The notes beneath the pieces are model-generated. The model did not search any database. It had not been told where the DNA came from and saw only the letters and a program-made list of their open reading frames with translations. DNA of 64,000 nt from Vibrio sp. PID17_43 (GTDB taxonomy: Bacteria; Pseudomonadota; Gammaproteobacteria; Enterobacterales; Vibrionaceae), in the NCBI RefSeq assembly GCF_002608565.1, contig NZ_LIXM01000005.1, positions 1 to 64,000 of the forward strand, written 5' to 3'. Made by a program: the position numbers and the translations under genes. Below, in pieces: positions 9,763 to 19,157 of the stretch; within the stretch, counting starts at the first letter, position 1, and the number at the start of each line of letters is the position of its first letter.

Positions 9763-9784
9763 TTGATCGTGAAATGATGATACG

Positions 9785-9816
9785 AAATGCCGAGCTCTGT
9801 GCTCGGCATTTTTTTA
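9785..9816 (+). terminator. Terminator after prmB
   Basis: Eleven-base arms AAATGCCGAGC (9785-9795) and GCTCGGCATTT (9801-9811) with a 5-base loop end in a T-tract. It separates prmB from aroC. Confidence 0.88.
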
Positions 9817-9978
9817 TCCGCTTTGCACCGGATCGGGAAAATTAAGGCTGTGTTGTTTTTCCACTAAATCGGGCTTTACATCAAAACGTAATAACGCCAC
9901 TATGATTTCACGAAGAATTGAAAGGATAGCTGCGACGAACTGAAATGTTGGCGTGGCTGACAATAATTTGAGGAAGCA

Positions 9979-11064
9979 ATGGCAGGAAATAGCATCGGAC
10001 AACATTTCCGAGTGATGACATTCGGGGAAAGTCACGGTATCGCACTAGGATGTATCGTAGACGGATGTCCTCCAGGTCTAGAAATCACGGAAGCAGATCT
10101 GCAAACGGATCTCGATCGTCGCCGCCCTGGCACATCACGCTACACCACACAACGTCGTGAACCGGACGAAGTAAAAATTCTTTCTGGCGTATTTGAAGGT
10201 AAAACCACAGGTACTTCAATTGGCCTGTTGATCGAAAACACCGATCAACGTTCTAAAGATTATTCAGATATCAAAGATAAGTTCCGACCAGGACACGCAG
10301 ACTACACATACCATCAAAAATATGGTATCCGCGATTATCGTGGCGGCGGCCGTTCTTCTGCTCGTGAAACGGCAATGCGTGTGGCAGCAGGTGCGATAGC
10401 GAAAAAATATCTAAAAGATGAATTTGGCGTAGAAATTCGAGCTTACTTGTCACAAATGGGTGACGTTTCAATCGATAAAGTGGATTGGAATGAAATTGAA
10501 AATAATGCGTTCTTCTGCCCAGATGCAGACAAAATAGACGCGTTTGACCAACTTATCCGTGATCTGAAAAAAGAAGGTGACTCAATAGGCGCTAAAATTC
10601 AGGTTGTAGCAACCAATGTACCAGTAGGTCTTGGTGAACCTGTATTCGACCGCTTAGATGCAGATATTGCCCACGCGCTAATGAGCATCAACGCAGTGAA
10701 AGGAGTGGAGATTGGTGACGGTTTTGATGTAGTTAATCAAAAAGGCAGCGAGCATCGCGATACGCTTTCTCCAGGCGGATTTGGTAGCAACCACGCGGGC
10801 GGTATTCTTGGTGGCATTTCAACTGGTCAAGACATCGTCGCGAACATTGCACTTAAGCCAACCTCAAGTATCACAGTCCCAGGTGAGACTATTACAAAAG
10901 AAGGTGAGCCAACTCAGTTGATCACTAAAGGTCGTCACGATCCATGTGTGGGTATTCGTGCCGTGCCTATCGCAGAAGCGATGCTGGCGATTGTCGTGAT
11001 GGATCATTTGTTGCGTCATCGTGGTCAAAACTATGGCGTGACTACGGAAACGCCAAAGATTTAA
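9979..11064 (+). CDS. aroC: Chorismate synthase
   Basis: Chorismate synthase makes chorismate from 5-enolpyruvylshikimate-3-phosphate, the last shared step toward aromatic amino acids, folate and quinones, and uses reduced FMN. The 361-residue length is normal. Recognisable signatures are GESHG near the N-terminus (His17 of the active site), [21 protein letters not shown] and the basic substrate-binding region around [13 protein letters not shown]. The ATG at 9979 follows a GAGGAAGC site. A terminator in front (9785) and another behind (11094) show that it is transcribed alone, although prmB, aroC and epmC lie in the same order as in E. coli. Confidence 0.97.
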   Translation: MAGNSIGQHFRVMTFGESHGIALGCIVDGCPPGLEITEADLQTDLDRRRPGTSRYTTQRREPDEVKILSGVFEGKTTGTSIGLLIENTDQRSKDYSDIKDKFRPGHADYTYHQKYGIRDYRGGGRSSARETAMRVAAGAIAKKYLKDEFGVEIRAYLSQMGDVSIDKVDWNEIENNAFFCPDADKIDAFDQLIRDLKKEGDSIGAKIQVVATNVPVGLGEPVFDRLDADIAHALMSINAVKGVEIGDGFDVVNQKGSEHRDTLSPGGFGSNHAGGILGGISTGQDIVANIALKPTSSITVPGETITKEGEPTQLITKGRHDPCVGIRAVPIAEAMLAIVVMDHLLRHRGQNYGVTTETPKI

Positions 11065-11093
11065 GGTTGAATCTTATCTCGATAGACAAACAA

Positions 11094-11120
11094 AAGGCTG
11101 CTTAATGAGCAGCCTTGTTT
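11094..11120 (+). terminator. Terminator after aroC
   Basis: Nine-base arms AAGGCTGCT (11094-11102) and AGCAGCCTT (11108-11116) with a TAATG loop, followed by GTTT. The remnant minus-strand gene breaks off just right of it. Confidence 0.75.
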
Positions 11121-11144
11121 AATTTTGATACAGTTAGATTCGAA

Positions 11145-11479
11145 TGCGACTTTGGTGCCGATGATGCTAAATACGATAAGCCCTAGCGCATCCAAACGAC
11201 TGACCAGGCCTTTAAGTTTGATCACCCATTTTGACAAACCAGTAGTCAGTACACCTGCGACACAGGTAATCGCTAAGAATTCAGGGGGGGAGTTACCCAT
11301 CCGAGTGGGTAGTGACCGAGTAGGATATCGTGTGCGGTTCCACCGCCAATAGTCGTTGCACTGGCTACCAACATCACGCCAAACCAATCCATTTTTCTTC
11401 AACCGGCACTCAATGCACCAGTCATGGCTTCAGCTGTTATACCAATGATATACAACACACTTAGCAGCATAGAGGACAT
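11145..11479 (-). pseudogene. Decayed YadS/TRIC-type membrane protein gene
   Basis: Reading leftward from an ATG at 11479 (or 11470) gives the start of a UPF0126-type (TRIC-like) membrane protein, with a segment ending ...GALSAG. A TGA stop at about 11399-11401 stands where the family has arginine (CGA to TGA). Past the stop the frame continues MDWFGVMLVASATTIGGGTAHDILLG, the conserved glycine-rich core. A run of seven G (11285-11291) then shifts the frame; with six G it would read on into PPEFLAITCVAGVLTTG and LDALGLIVFSIIGTKVA. The second half of the roughly 205-residue family is missing, cut off beside the aroC terminator. A nonsense codon, a frameshift and a C-terminal deletion together make true decay much more likely than a sequencing error. 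Confidence 0.8.
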
Positions 11480-11598
11480 CCAACAAAAAAGTCACTTTCA
11501 GATAAATTCAGCTAATATCCAAACTTGTTGTGTGGCTTTACGCGCTAGATAAAAACGGCGACAATACGCTCTGCATATCAATTTGAAGTACAGAATCG

Positions 11599-12132
11599 AT
11601 GATGAACCACGAATATCAAGACCTTATCGCTATCTTCAACGACACGTTTCTTGAATCATTTAACACCAAGTTAGAGCTCGGTGGTGATGAGCCAATTTAC
11701 TTACCGGCAGACCAAGAGCATCCGCATCATCGGATTATTTTTGCTCGTGGCTTTTACGCGTCTGCGCTGCACGAGATTGCTCATTGGTGTGTGGCAGGAC
11801 CAGAGCGTCGTTTGCTGGAAGATTTTGGCTATTGGTACGAGCCAGATGGTCGCACAGCAGAGGTTCAAGCCGAGTTCGAAAAAGTGGAAATTCGCCCTCA
11901 AGCGTATGAGTGGATTTTAGCAAAAAGTGCTGACTTCCCTTTTAACGTCAGTTGTGACAATCTACACGGCGATTTTGAACCAGATCGTCTTGGTTTTATG
12001 CACAAAGTGCATCGCGAAGTCATGGGGATCTTCGAAATGGGTCTTCCTCCTCGCGTAAAAATGCTATCGGATGCGATGCGTGCTTTTTATGACGTCCAAC
12101 CTTTGGAAAAGTCAGATTTTATTGTTAAATAA
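11599..12132 (+). CDS. epmC: Elongation factor P hydroxylase EpmC
   Basis: EpmC hydroxylates the lysyl-lysine side chain that EpmA and EpmB place on elongation factor P, the last step in maturing this polyproline translation factor. The 177-residue protein carries a putative metal site HEIAHWC (His58, Glu59, His62) and the conserved blocks PIYLPAD, FGYWYEPDGR and FNVSCDNLHGDFEPDR that match E. coli YfcM. The frame opens with two ATG codons (11599 and 11602); no strong ribosome site picks between them. It is followed after 14 bases by a YfcL gene, probably as one operon. The call is firm from the motif set. Confidence 0.92.
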   Translation: MMNHEYQDLIAIFNDTFLESFNTKLELGGDEPIYLPADQEHPHHRIIFARGFYASALHEIAHWCVAGPERRLLEDFGYWYEPDGRTAEVQAEFEKVEIRPQAYEWILAKSADFPFNVSCDNLHGDFEPDRLGFMHKVHREVMGIFEMGLPPRVKMLSDAMRAFYDVQPLEKSDFIVK

Positions 12133-12146
12133 CCCAGAGAAACGCC

Positions 12147-12410
12147 ATGATTATTGAATTTGAAGAAAACCTACTAGAGCTGATCGATGCTCGAATTGAG
12201 ACAGCATCGGATGATGAGTTATTTGCTGGTGGTTATTTACGTGGTCACATTTCTCTGTCGGCAGCATCTTGTGAAGATGAAGGCATTAACGACGTGACAG
12301 AGCTTAAGTCTCGTATCGAAAACAGCCTAGAAGAAGCACGCTCAGAGTTGACGCCAGCGGATCGCATTATCGTTAACGATCTATGGCAAGAGCTTCAAGC
12401 GCAAGCTTAA
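12147..12410 (+). CDS. yfcL: YfcL family protein
   Basis: This 87-residue acidic protein belongs to the small YfcL family of enteric and Vibrio bacteria. No enzymatic motif is seen; the sequence looks all-helical and cytoplasmic, with many Glu and Asp. It begins 14 bases after the epmC stop behind an AGAGAAA site and is likely co-transcribed with epmC. In E. coli yfcL likewise lies between epmC and mnmC. The function is not known to me. Confidence 0.85.
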   Translation: MIIEFEENLLELIDARIETASDDELFAGGYLRGHISLSAASCEDEGINDVTELKSRIENSLEEARSELTPADRIIVNDLWQELQAQA

Positions 12411-12565
12411 GCCTCGGCTCGTTCTGTAAGCTTCTCGTTAAAACAAAAAGAGTTGGAATAAACTCTTTCGAAAATTTCGAACCTCTCCTTAAAATTTTTG
12501 TGGTTGTTGACCTCAGGTTTCGGTTTATTCTTATTAGATAATAATGTAAACAAGGAACAGCAGCC

Positions 12566-13090
12566 ATGAAAATTATCGCTTTCGGTGCTTCTACCAGCTC
12601 TACCTCCATCAATAAAACCCTAGCGACCTATGCAGCAAACTTAGTCGAAGGTGCACAAGTGCGAGTGTTGGATCTCAATAGTTACGAAGTCCCGCTGTTT
12701 AGTGAAGATAAAGAGAAAGAAATCGGTCAGGCTGAAGGTGCAAAGGCGTTTCTGAATGATATTGCAGCTGCTGACGCGATTGTGGTTTCATTCGCGGAAC
12801 ATAACGGCTCTTACGCAGCGGCATATAAAAACTTGTTTGATTGGTCGACTCGTATCGAGCGTAACGTATTCCAAAATAAACCGGCAGTTTATCTTGCAAC
12901 CTCACCTGGCCCTAGTGGCGCACAAACGGTTTTGGCAGCAGCAACGGGGTCGGCGCCGTATTTTGGTGCGGAAGTAAAAGCTGCTCTTTCTGTACCAAGC
13001 TTTTATGACAATTTTGATTTAGAGACCGGTGAGTTTCGTAATGAAGAGATCGCCGCGCAAGTGAAATCTGCGGTGGCGACATTGGGCTAA
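12566..13090 (+). CDS. NAD(P)H-dependent FMN reductase
   Basis: A 174-residue flavodoxin-fold reductase that would use NAD(P)H to reduce FMN or a quinone or azo substrate. The N-terminal phosphate-binding loop GASTSSTSINK follows the first strand, and AEHNGSYAAAYKNLFDW matches the conserved flavin-contact block of the NADPH-dependent FMN reductase family (usually PEYNGS; here Ala-Glu-His replaces Pro-Glu-Tyr). The last third holds the SPGPSGAQTVL loop. It has its own ribosome site (AAGGAACAGC) and is convergent with mnmC. Substrate and role are unknown; oxidative-stress defence is one possibility. Confidence 0.82.
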   Translation: MKIIAFGASTSSTSINKTLATYAANLVEGAQVRVLDLNSYEVPLFSEDKEKEIGQAEGAKAFLNDIAAADAIVVSFAEHNGSYAAAYKNLFDWSTRIERNVFQNKPAVYLATSPGPSGAQTVLAAATGSAPYFGAEVKAALSVPSFYDNFDLETGEFRNEEIAAQVKSAVATLG

Positions 13091-13138
13091 GTATTGGCTC
13101 CTCCCCCCTATCGAAAAGAGGGGGGAGGGCAAGACGGA

Positions 13139-15157
13139 TTACAATTCTGTAATTGCCTTACCTTTACGCAGTTTTCTTACCCACATTCGACTTGGGTGCA
13201 GTTCAGTCAGCACATCAACAGGCAGTGGCAGTGGATCGCCACAGATTTGCGACGCTAATACTTCTGCCATCAATGGTGCTGAGCTCAAACCGCGAGAACC
13301 TAAACCTAAGAAACAGAATAGGTTAGGGAACTGGTGAATGGCTTCCACTTCCTCTTCTTTTTGAAGTTGTAGATCAGCGTATTGCGTTTTGATGGTTTCA
13401 AAGTCACCTACATTACCCACAAACGGCAGGTGATCGCGGCTAACACAACGAATGCCTTGGCGTGACATATTACCTGAGGTATCAACCTCTTTCGTCCAAG
13501 TTTGATTCGGTAGGCACTTCACCAATTTCTCCGCGTTATCCTTTTGTGCGTCTTCGTCAAACTCGTAATCTAGGTGACTGCGGTCATAGCTTGCGCCGAT
13601 GCACAAGTGTTGATTATTCGGGTTAACAGGCGTCATGTAACCGTCGTAGCACAGTATCGTTTTCAGCTTAGATAGCGTTTTTGTTGCAGGTGCATGGCTG
13701 ACTTGACCTTTGACTTGGCCCAATGGCAGATTAGCCGTTTGGGTTAGCGTTTGGAATTCACTGCCGTTGGCAACAACAACAGTCGAGTGCTCGAAGGTTT
13801 GACCGTTGGCCGTCAACGTCCAAAGTTGGCGTGTTTCATCCCATTCTAGCGATTCCACTTGGTGTTCGAACTTCGTTTCAAAAAGCGCTGTTTTTTCTAG
13901 TTGAGCAATCAAACCTCGGGTTAGTTCAGCAGGGCATAGCCAACCACCCAGAGGGTAGTGAACGGATGCCATGTCGATCGGTAAGCCAATTTTCTCTGCC
14001 GTCTCTTCGGCTGAAAGCTTGTGAATCAACTCTGGAGTGAAGTGACCAGCGAGCATCTTTTCCAACTTGTCTGCGGATTTGTCATCCCACATTAGTTGAG
14101 TGACACCACACCAATCGTGATCAAACTGAATGTCTTGCGCTGCTTGGTCGACAAACTGACGCGCGAACAAAAAGCCCGGGGCGAACACGCGAGACACGCC
14201 TGTGTGTGGACCATTTAGTAGCGGGTACACTGCACCTTGACGATTACCCGAAGCGCCTTCTGCTGGTTGAGCATCTTTACAGTAAAGCGTGACATTCATA
14301 CCGCGACGAATGAGCGTTTTAGCCAGTGCAGCACTGGCAATGCCGCCACCAATAATGGCAATTGAATCATGCTTTGTTGCAGCGGTACGGTTGAACCAAG
14401 GCTTGTAGTTTGAATGTGCTTCGCGTTGCACCATAGAGCCTGCGATCATCTCTCGCTTAGTGCCAAAACCTTTGACTTTTTTCATCACAAAACCAGCTTC
14501 GTTTAAACCACGACGCACAAAACCCGCTGCCGTAAAGGTAGCGACACTACAGTCTTGCTTCGCTAATTTTGCCATGTTGTTGAACAGGTTTTGGTTCCAC
14601 ATCTCAGGGTTTTTGCTTGGTGCAAAACCGTCTAAGAACCAAGCGTCCACTAAGCCTTGTTCACTATATGGGACTTGCGGCATGCAGTCTTTAATATCAC
14701 CGAACCAAAGGTCGAGCGTGATCGCGCCATCTTCTAAAACTATGCGGTGACACTCAGGGACGGCTGCTGGGTAGTGTTGTTGTAGCTTCTCAGCAAATTC
14801 TGCCAATTCAGGCCAAGATTGATGTGCTTTTTCTAAGTCAGCTTTGCTCAGTGGGTACTTCTCAAAGCTAACAAAATGCAGCTCTTTTAGTGCAGCCTCT
14901 GGATAGGCGCGACGAAATTCAGTAAACCATTGCCACACGGCTAAGAAGTTCAACCCTGTGCCAAATCCGGTTTCACCAATAACAAAACGCCTTTGGTCAA
15001 ATTCCTGCCATCTTTCTGGTAGATGATTTTGTTTGAGGAACACGTAGCGTGTCTCTTCGAGACCGTTTACGTTGGAGAAATAAACATCATCAAATTGGTC
15101 AGAAACTGGAGTACCAGCTTCGTTCCAACCAAGTTCTGCGTTTTTAATCGAAGTCAT
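13139..15157 (-). CDS. mnmC: tRNA 5-methylaminomethyl-2-thiouridine bifunctional enzyme MnmC
   Basis: MnmC finishes the wobble uridine of several tRNAs: an FAD domain removes the carboxymethyl group and a methyltransferase domain adds a methyl group, giving mnm5s2U34. The methyltransferase half (about 1-240) shows [14 protein letters not shown] sequence ([16 protein letters not shown]) and [13 protein letters not shown]. The oxidoreductase half begins near residue 270 with the dinucleotide loop [13 protein letters not shown] start at the ATG at 15157 ([15 protein letters not shown]), 672 residues, since that aligns with E. coli MnmC; the frame stays open 32 codons further upstream but those lack family similarity. 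It is divergent from fabB, as in E. coli. Confidence 0.95.
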   Translation of the reverse strand: MTSIKNAELGWNEAGTPVSDQFDDVYFSNVNGLEETRYVFLKQNHLPERWQEFDQRRFVIGETGFGTGLNFLAVWQWFTEFRRAYPEAALKELHFVSFEKYPLSKADLEKAHQSWPELAEFAEKLQQHYPAAVPECHRIVLEDGAITLDLWFGDIKDCMPQVPYSEQGLVDAWFLDGFAPSKNPEMWNQNLFNNMAKLAKQDCSVATFTAAGFVRRGLNEAGFVMKKVKGFGTKREMIAGSMVQREAHSNYKPWFNRTAATKHDSIAIIGGGIASAALAKTLIRRGMNVTLYCKDAQPAEGASGNRQGAVYPLLNGPHTGVSRVFAPGFLFARQFVDQAAQDIQFDHDWCGVTQLMWDDKSADKLEKMLAGHFTPELIHKLSAEETAEKIGLPIDMASVHYPLGGWLCPAELTRGLIAQLEKTALFETKFEHQVESLEWDETRQLWTLTANGQTFEHSTVVVANGSEFQTLTQTANLPLGQVKGQVSHAPATKTLSKLKTILCYDGYMTPVNPNNQHLCIGASYDRSHLDYEFDEDAQKDNAEKLVKCLPNQTWTKEVDTSGNMSRQGIRCVSRDHLPFVGNVGDFETIKTQYADLQLQKEEEVEAIHQFPNLFCFLGLGSRGLSSAPLMAEVLASQICGDPLPLPVDVLTELHPSRMWVRKLRKGKAITEL

Positions 15158-15285
15158 AATGGTGCAAATATGTGATTTGGCGCGGTTAGAATACAGTGAT
15201 TGTACGAATTTATGGGAAAGCTGACCACTTTTGTTGACTATCTTAGTTATCATCTAGCGGATTTTTGAATTATAGGAATGTCATA

Positions 15286-16497
15286 ATGAAACGAGTCGTA
15301 ATCACCGGTATGGGTATTGTTTCAAGTATCGGTAACAACGTCGAAGAAGTTCTAGCGTCTCTTAAAGCGGGTAAATCTGGCATCACTGCGTCTGAGCAGT
15401 TTAAAGAACACGGTCTGCGCTCGCAGGTTTGGGGTGATCTGAAAATCAACCCAGCAGAGCACATTGATCGTAAACAGATGCGCTTTATGGGTGATGCGGC
15501 TGCTTATGCATACCTATCAATGCAGCAGGCAATTGAAGACGCTGGTCTATCTGAAGAGCAAGTATCAAACGATCGCACAGGTATCGTTGCTGGTTCTGGT
15601 GGTGCTTCTGCATTCAACCAAACAGTTGCAACAGATACGATGCGTGCAAAAGGCGTAAAACGCGTTGGCCCTTATATGGTTCCACGTACAATGTCTTCAA
15701 CCGTTTCTGCGTGTCTGGCAACACCATTTAAGATTCGTGGTGTGAACTACTCCATTAGCTCAGCATGTGCAACCTCAGCACACTGTATCGGCCATGCGAT
15801 GGAGCTTATCCAACTAGGCAAACAAGACATCGTATTTGCTGGTGGTGGTGAAGAGCTAGATTGGTCACAAACCATGATGTTTGATGCGATGGGCGCACTA
15901 TCAACTAAGTACAACGAGACGCCTGAAAAAGCTTCTCGTACTTACGATGCTGACCGTGATGGTTTTGTTATCTCTGGCGGTGGTGGCATGCTCGTTATCG
16001 AAGAGCTTGAACACGCTCTAGCCCGTGGTGCGAAAATCTACGGTGAGATTGTAGGTTACGGCGCGACGTCTGATGGCTACGACATGGTAGCACCATCAGG
16101 TGAAGGCGCAGTTCGTTGTATGAAGATGGCAATGCAAGACGTAGATGGCATCGATTACATCAACACGCACGGCACTTCTACTCCGGTAGGTGACGTGAAA
16201 GAACTGGGTGCTATCCAAGAGCTATTTGGTGACAACAGCCCAGCAATTTCTGCAACAAAGGCGATGACTGGTCACGCACTAGGTGCTGCTGGTGTTCACG
16301 AAGCAATTTACTCAACGCTAATGCTAGACAACAATTTCATTGCGCCAAGTGTGAATATCTCTCACTTGGATGAAGCGGCACAAGGTCTAGACATCGTAAC
16401 AGAAGCTCGCGAAGCTGAGTTGACGACCGTAATGTCAAATAGCTTTGGTTTTGGTGGTACAAACGCGACATTGGTAATCAAAAAGTACCAAGCGTAA
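15286..16497 (+). CDS. fabB: 3-oxoacyl-ACP synthase I FabB
   Basis: FabB condenses malonyl-ACP with acyl-ACP and is needed for unsaturated fatty-acid elongation. The 403-residue enzyme has the Cys-His-His triad: SSACATSAH near residue 161, [11 protein letters not shown] near 296 and TGHALGAAG near 332. The ATG at 15286 is chosen over an upstream ATG at 15265 because AGGAA lies 8 bases before it and [10 protein letters not shown] matches E. coli FabB. A weak FadR-like word (reverse strand of 15214-15230, TGGTCAG core) lies upstream, in line with FadR activating fabB in known systems. The 3' untranslated region is long and carries the presumed FarS sRNA. Confidence 0.96.
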   Translation: MKRVVITGMGIVSSIGNNVEEVLASLKAGKSGITASEQFKEHGLRSQVWGDLKINPAEHIDRKQMRFMGDAAAYAYLSMQQAIEDAGLSEEQVSNDRTGIVAGSGGASAFNQTVATDTMRAKGVKRVGPYMVPRTMSSTVSACLATPFKIRGVNYSISSACATSAHCIGHAMELIQLGKQDIVFAGGGEELDWSQTMMFDAMGALSTKYNETPEKASRTYDADRDGFVISGGGGMLVIEELEHALARGAKIYGEIVGYGATSDGYDMVAPSGEGAVRCMKMAMQDVDGIDYINTHGTSTPVGDVKELGAIQELFGDNSPAISATKAMTGHALGAAGVHEAIYSTLMLDNNFIAPSVNISHLDEAAQGLDIVTEAREAELTTVMSNSFGFGGTNATLVIKKYQA

Positions 16498-16539
16498 GCG
16501 ACCCAAAGCTAACTGAATTGGTTGGGTTTTTATTCTCAG

Positions 16540-16683
16540 TAATGTAAACCCTGACAAACCAGTTTCCAGACCTGACCAGCTTATCTGGTCGAACAGACGC
16601 AGACTCTGTCCCAAGGAGAGCGGGATAGGATCCTTTTGTTCTGGAACGTTGCCCGGCGATATGCCGGGCTTTTTCTTTTTTTT
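16540..16683 (+). ncRNA. farS: Probable FarS small RNA from the fabB 3' UTR
   Basis: In V. cholerae FarS is cut by RNase E from the 3' end of fabB mRNA and, with Hfq, represses fadE, linking fatty-acid synthesis to degradation. Here the fabB stop is followed by a long leader and then two compact hairpins: GACCAG-CTTAT-CTGGTC (16574-16590) and the GC-rich terminator GCCCGGC-GATAT-GCCGGGC (16651-16669) with a tail of about 14 mostly T residues, typical of Hfq-bound RNAs. No ORF is present. The exact 5' end is not readable from sequence, so the left boundary is approximate. The call rests on position and structure, not on an alignment. Confidence 0.65.
16651..16683 (+). terminator. GC-rich terminator of fabB and FarS
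   Basis: Seven-base GC arms (GCCCGGC at 16651, GCCGGGC at 16663) with a GATAT loop and a T-rich tail to 16683. An earlier, weaker stem (ACCCAA with TTGGGT, about 16504-16535, then TTTTTA) stands right after fabB. Confidence 0.9.
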
Positions 16684-16815
16684 AATTTTGGGGCTGAACG
16701 TGCTATTTCTTGAGATTTTTTGGGAAAAGGGCACAATCACTATACTCAAGTGACCTCAAATCCTGATGTCGTTTGGGGATACCACTCTTAAAAATGGATC
16801 TTAAACGCTAGCGCT

Positions 16816-17949
16816 ATGAAAATTCTTGTTGATGAAAACATGCCGTACGCTGAAGAGCTTTTCAGCCAACTCGGTGAAGTGATTTTAAAACCCGGTCGTA
16901 CACTGACAGCCGATGATTTAGTGGATGTAGATGCACTGATGATTCGCTCGGTTACCAAAGTAAATGCGGCGCTGATCAGTAAAGCAAACAAGCTGAAGTT
17001 CGTGGGTACAGCGACGGCTGGCATGGATCATGTCGACCAAGCACTATTGCAAGAAAAAGGTATTTTCTTCACCGCTGCGCCAGGTTGCAACAAAGTTGGC
17101 GTTGCTGAGTACGCATTCAGCGTCATGATGGTGCTAGCGCAGCAGCAAGGTTTCTCTGTTTTCGACAAAACCGTTGGTATCATTGGTGCAGGTCAAGTCG
17201 GTAGTTATCTAGAGAAATGTTTGAACGGCATGGGCATTAAAGTGCTCCTCAATGATCCACTCAAGCAAGCTGAGGGGGATCCTCGCAATTTCACCCCATT
17301 AGAAGAACTGATTGAAACGTCAGACATCATCACGCTACACACACCAATCACCAAAGATGGCCCGTATCCGACGCACCACTTGATTGATGAAATCGTTTTG
17401 AATGGTCTACGTGCGGATCAAATTTTGATAAATGCAGCACGCGGCCCTGTGGTAGATAATCGAGCATTAAAGCAACGTTTGCTGAAAAATGATGGCTTCA
17501 CTGCTGCATTAGATGTATTTGAGTTTGAACCAGAGGTTGATATGGAGCTTCTGCCTCTGCTAGCATTCGCCACCCCTCACGTTGCAGGCTATGGTCTGGA
17601 AGGGAAGGCTCGCGGTACGACAATGATTTTTAATAGCTACTGTGAGTTTCTAAATAACGAATTACGTGCGCATGCCAGCGATTTACTGCCAACCGCGCCT
17701 GTTCCGACTGTGGTTTTGGACAGAGCGTGGGATGAAGCAACGCTGCACAACATCACGCAGTTAATCTATGATGTGCGTAAAGATGACGCGCTTTTCCGTC
17801 GTGAAATCAGTAAGCCAGGTTCTTTTGATCTGATGCGTAAAAACTACTGGGATCGCCGTGAATACAGCGCTGTCACGCTAATGGGTAACGAAACATGCAA
17901 TCTTGCTCCATTAGCAGAACTAGGTTTTCAGGTTGAGGTAAGTCAATGA
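16816..17949 (+). CDS. pdxB: Erythronate-4-phosphate dehydrogenase
   Basis: PdxB oxidises 4-phosphoerythronate to its 2-oxo acid in the DXP-dependent route to pyridoxal phosphate. The 377-residue protein is a D-2-hydroxyacid dehydrogenase: the NAD loop [12 protein letters not shown] lies near residue 120, the catalytic arginine in [11 protein letters not shown], a glutamate in FEFEPEVD and the histidine in [19 protein letters not shown]-terminal dimerisation domain typical of PdxB follows. Its stop overlaps the next gene by 4 bases (ATGA), so pdxB and asd are one operon, echoing pdxB-usg in E. coli. Confidence 0.95.
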   Translation: MKILVDENMPYAEELFSQLGEVILKPGRTLTADDLVDVDALMIRSVTKVNAALISKANKLKFVGTATAGMDHVDQALLQEKGIFFTAAPGCNKVGVAEYAFSVMMVLAQQQGFSVFDKTVGIIGAGQVGSYLEKCLNGMGIKVLLNDPLKQAEGDPRNFTPLEELIETSDIITLHTPITKDGPYPTHHLIDEIVLNGLRADQILINAARGPVVDNRALKQRLLKNDGFTAALDVFEFEPEVDMELLPLLAFATPHVAGYGLEGKARGTTMIFNSYCEFLNNELRAHASDLLPTAPVPTVVLDRAWDEATLHNITQLIYDVRKDDALFRREISKPGSFDLMRKNYWDRREYSAVTLMGNETCNLAPLAELGFQVEVSQ

Positions 17950-18959
17950 GCCAGCAATACAATGTTGCCGTTTTAGGTGCGACCGGTGCGGTCGGTGAAA
18001 CAATTTTGGAAGTGCTTCAAGAGCGCAAATTCCCAGTAGGCGAAATCTTCCTGCTAGCGAGTGAGCGCAGCGAAGGCAAGACTTACCGCTTCAATGGTAA
18101 AACAATTCGCGTACAAAACGTGGAAGAGTTTGATTGGTCTCAAGCGCACATCGCGCTGTTCTCAGCTGGCGGTGAACTGTCTGCTAAATGGGCGCCAATT
18201 GCCGCTGACGAAGGCGTTATCGTGATCGACAACACCTCTCACTTCCGCTACGAGTTAGACATCCCACTTGTTGTTCCTGAAGTTAACCCAGAAGCGATTG
18301 CAGAGTTCCGTAACCGTAACATCATTGCGAACCCTAACTGCTCCACCATCCAAATGTTGGTGGCATTGAAGCCTATCCACGATGCTGTGGGTATTGAACG
18401 TATCAATGTATCCACTTACCAATCCGTCTCTGGCGCAGGTAAAGCAGGTATCGATGAATTAGCTGGTCAAACGGCGAAGCTACTCAACGGCCTCCCAGCG
18501 GATAAGAAGCAATTCTCTCAGCAGATTGCGTTTAACTGTATTCCACAAATCGACCAGATGATGGAAAACGGCTACACCAAAGAAGAAATGAAAATGGTGT
18601 GGGAAACGCAAAAAATCTTTAACGATCCATCAATCACAGTAAACCCAACTTGTGTGCGCGTTCCAGTCTTCTATGGCCATGCAGAAGCGGTTCACGTTGA
18701 GACTCGTTCGCCGATTGATGCACAAGAAGTGATTAACCTTCTTGAGCAAACCGAAGGTGTAGAAGTATTCCACGGTGAAGACTTCCCGACACAAGTTCGT
18801 GATGCGGGTGGCAAAGACCACGTAATGGTAGGCCGTATTCGTAACGATATTAGCCATCACAGCGGTGTAAATCTTTGGGTTGTTGCGGATAACGTACGTA
18901 AAGGCGCAGCGACAAACGCAGTACAAATCGCGGAAGTTTTGATTCGCGATTACTACTAA
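17946..18959 (+). CDS. asd: Aspartate-semialdehyde dehydrogenase (usg-position paralogue)
   Basis: This enzyme reduces aspartyl phosphate to aspartate semialdehyde with NADPH, leading to lysine, threonine, methionine and cell-wall diaminopimelate. The 337 residues start with the nucleotide loop [11 protein letters not shown] and contain the catalytic cysteine in PNCSTIQ (Cys132), SGAGKAG, and the substrate and acid-base region [14 protein letters not shown]. It sits where E. coli has usg, a relative whose active cysteine has been lost, but here the residues are intact, so it should be catalytic. Many vibrios carry a second asd; this would be the one linked to pdxB. Translation is coupled to pdxB by a 4-base overlap. 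Confidence 0.93.
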   Translation: MSQQYNVAVLGATGAVGETILEVLQERKFPVGEIFLLASERSEGKTYRFNGKTIRVQNVEEFDWSQAHIALFSAGGELSAKWAPIAADEGVIVIDNTSHFRYELDIPLVVPEVNPEAIAEFRNRNIIANPNCSTIQMLVALKPIHDAVGIERINVSTYQSVSGAGKAGIDELAGQTAKLLNGLPADKKQFSQQIAFNCIPQIDQMMENGYTKEEMKMVWETQKIFNDPSITVNPTCVRVPVFYGHAEAVHVETRSPIDAQEVINLLEQTEGVEVFHGEDFPTQVRDAGGKDHVMVGRIRNDISHHSGVNLWVVADNVRKGAATNAVQIAEVLIRDYY

Positions 18960-18979
18960 TTACGCTCACAATTGATTTC

Positions 18980-19007
18980 AAAGCCTCGCACACAGCGAGG
19001 CTTTTTT
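18980..19007 (+). terminator. Terminator after asd
   Basis: Ten-base arms AAAGCCTCGC (18980-18989) and GCGAGGCTTT (from 18995) with an ACACA loop end in six T. The same stem sequence recurs in the terminator behind the 4.5S RNA gene at 47272. Confidence 0.9.
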
Positions 19008-19157
19008 GTTCGAACGAAGTAAATTAGTGTGAGATTAGTACGAATATGGTGAGAGCCACACATTTTTTTCCTTTAAAGCTATAGTTTTGCGTGTGTTATC
19101 CGATATATTTAACCGATCACCATTTCAAATCTTTACTAGCACCAAACTGAGCCTTCT

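Noticed and set aside
13101..13129. C-run/G-run hairpin between the FMN reductase and mnmC as a terminator
   Set aside because: The stem is real (CTCCCCCC with GGGGGGAG) but neither strand has a T-tract after it, so termination is unproven.
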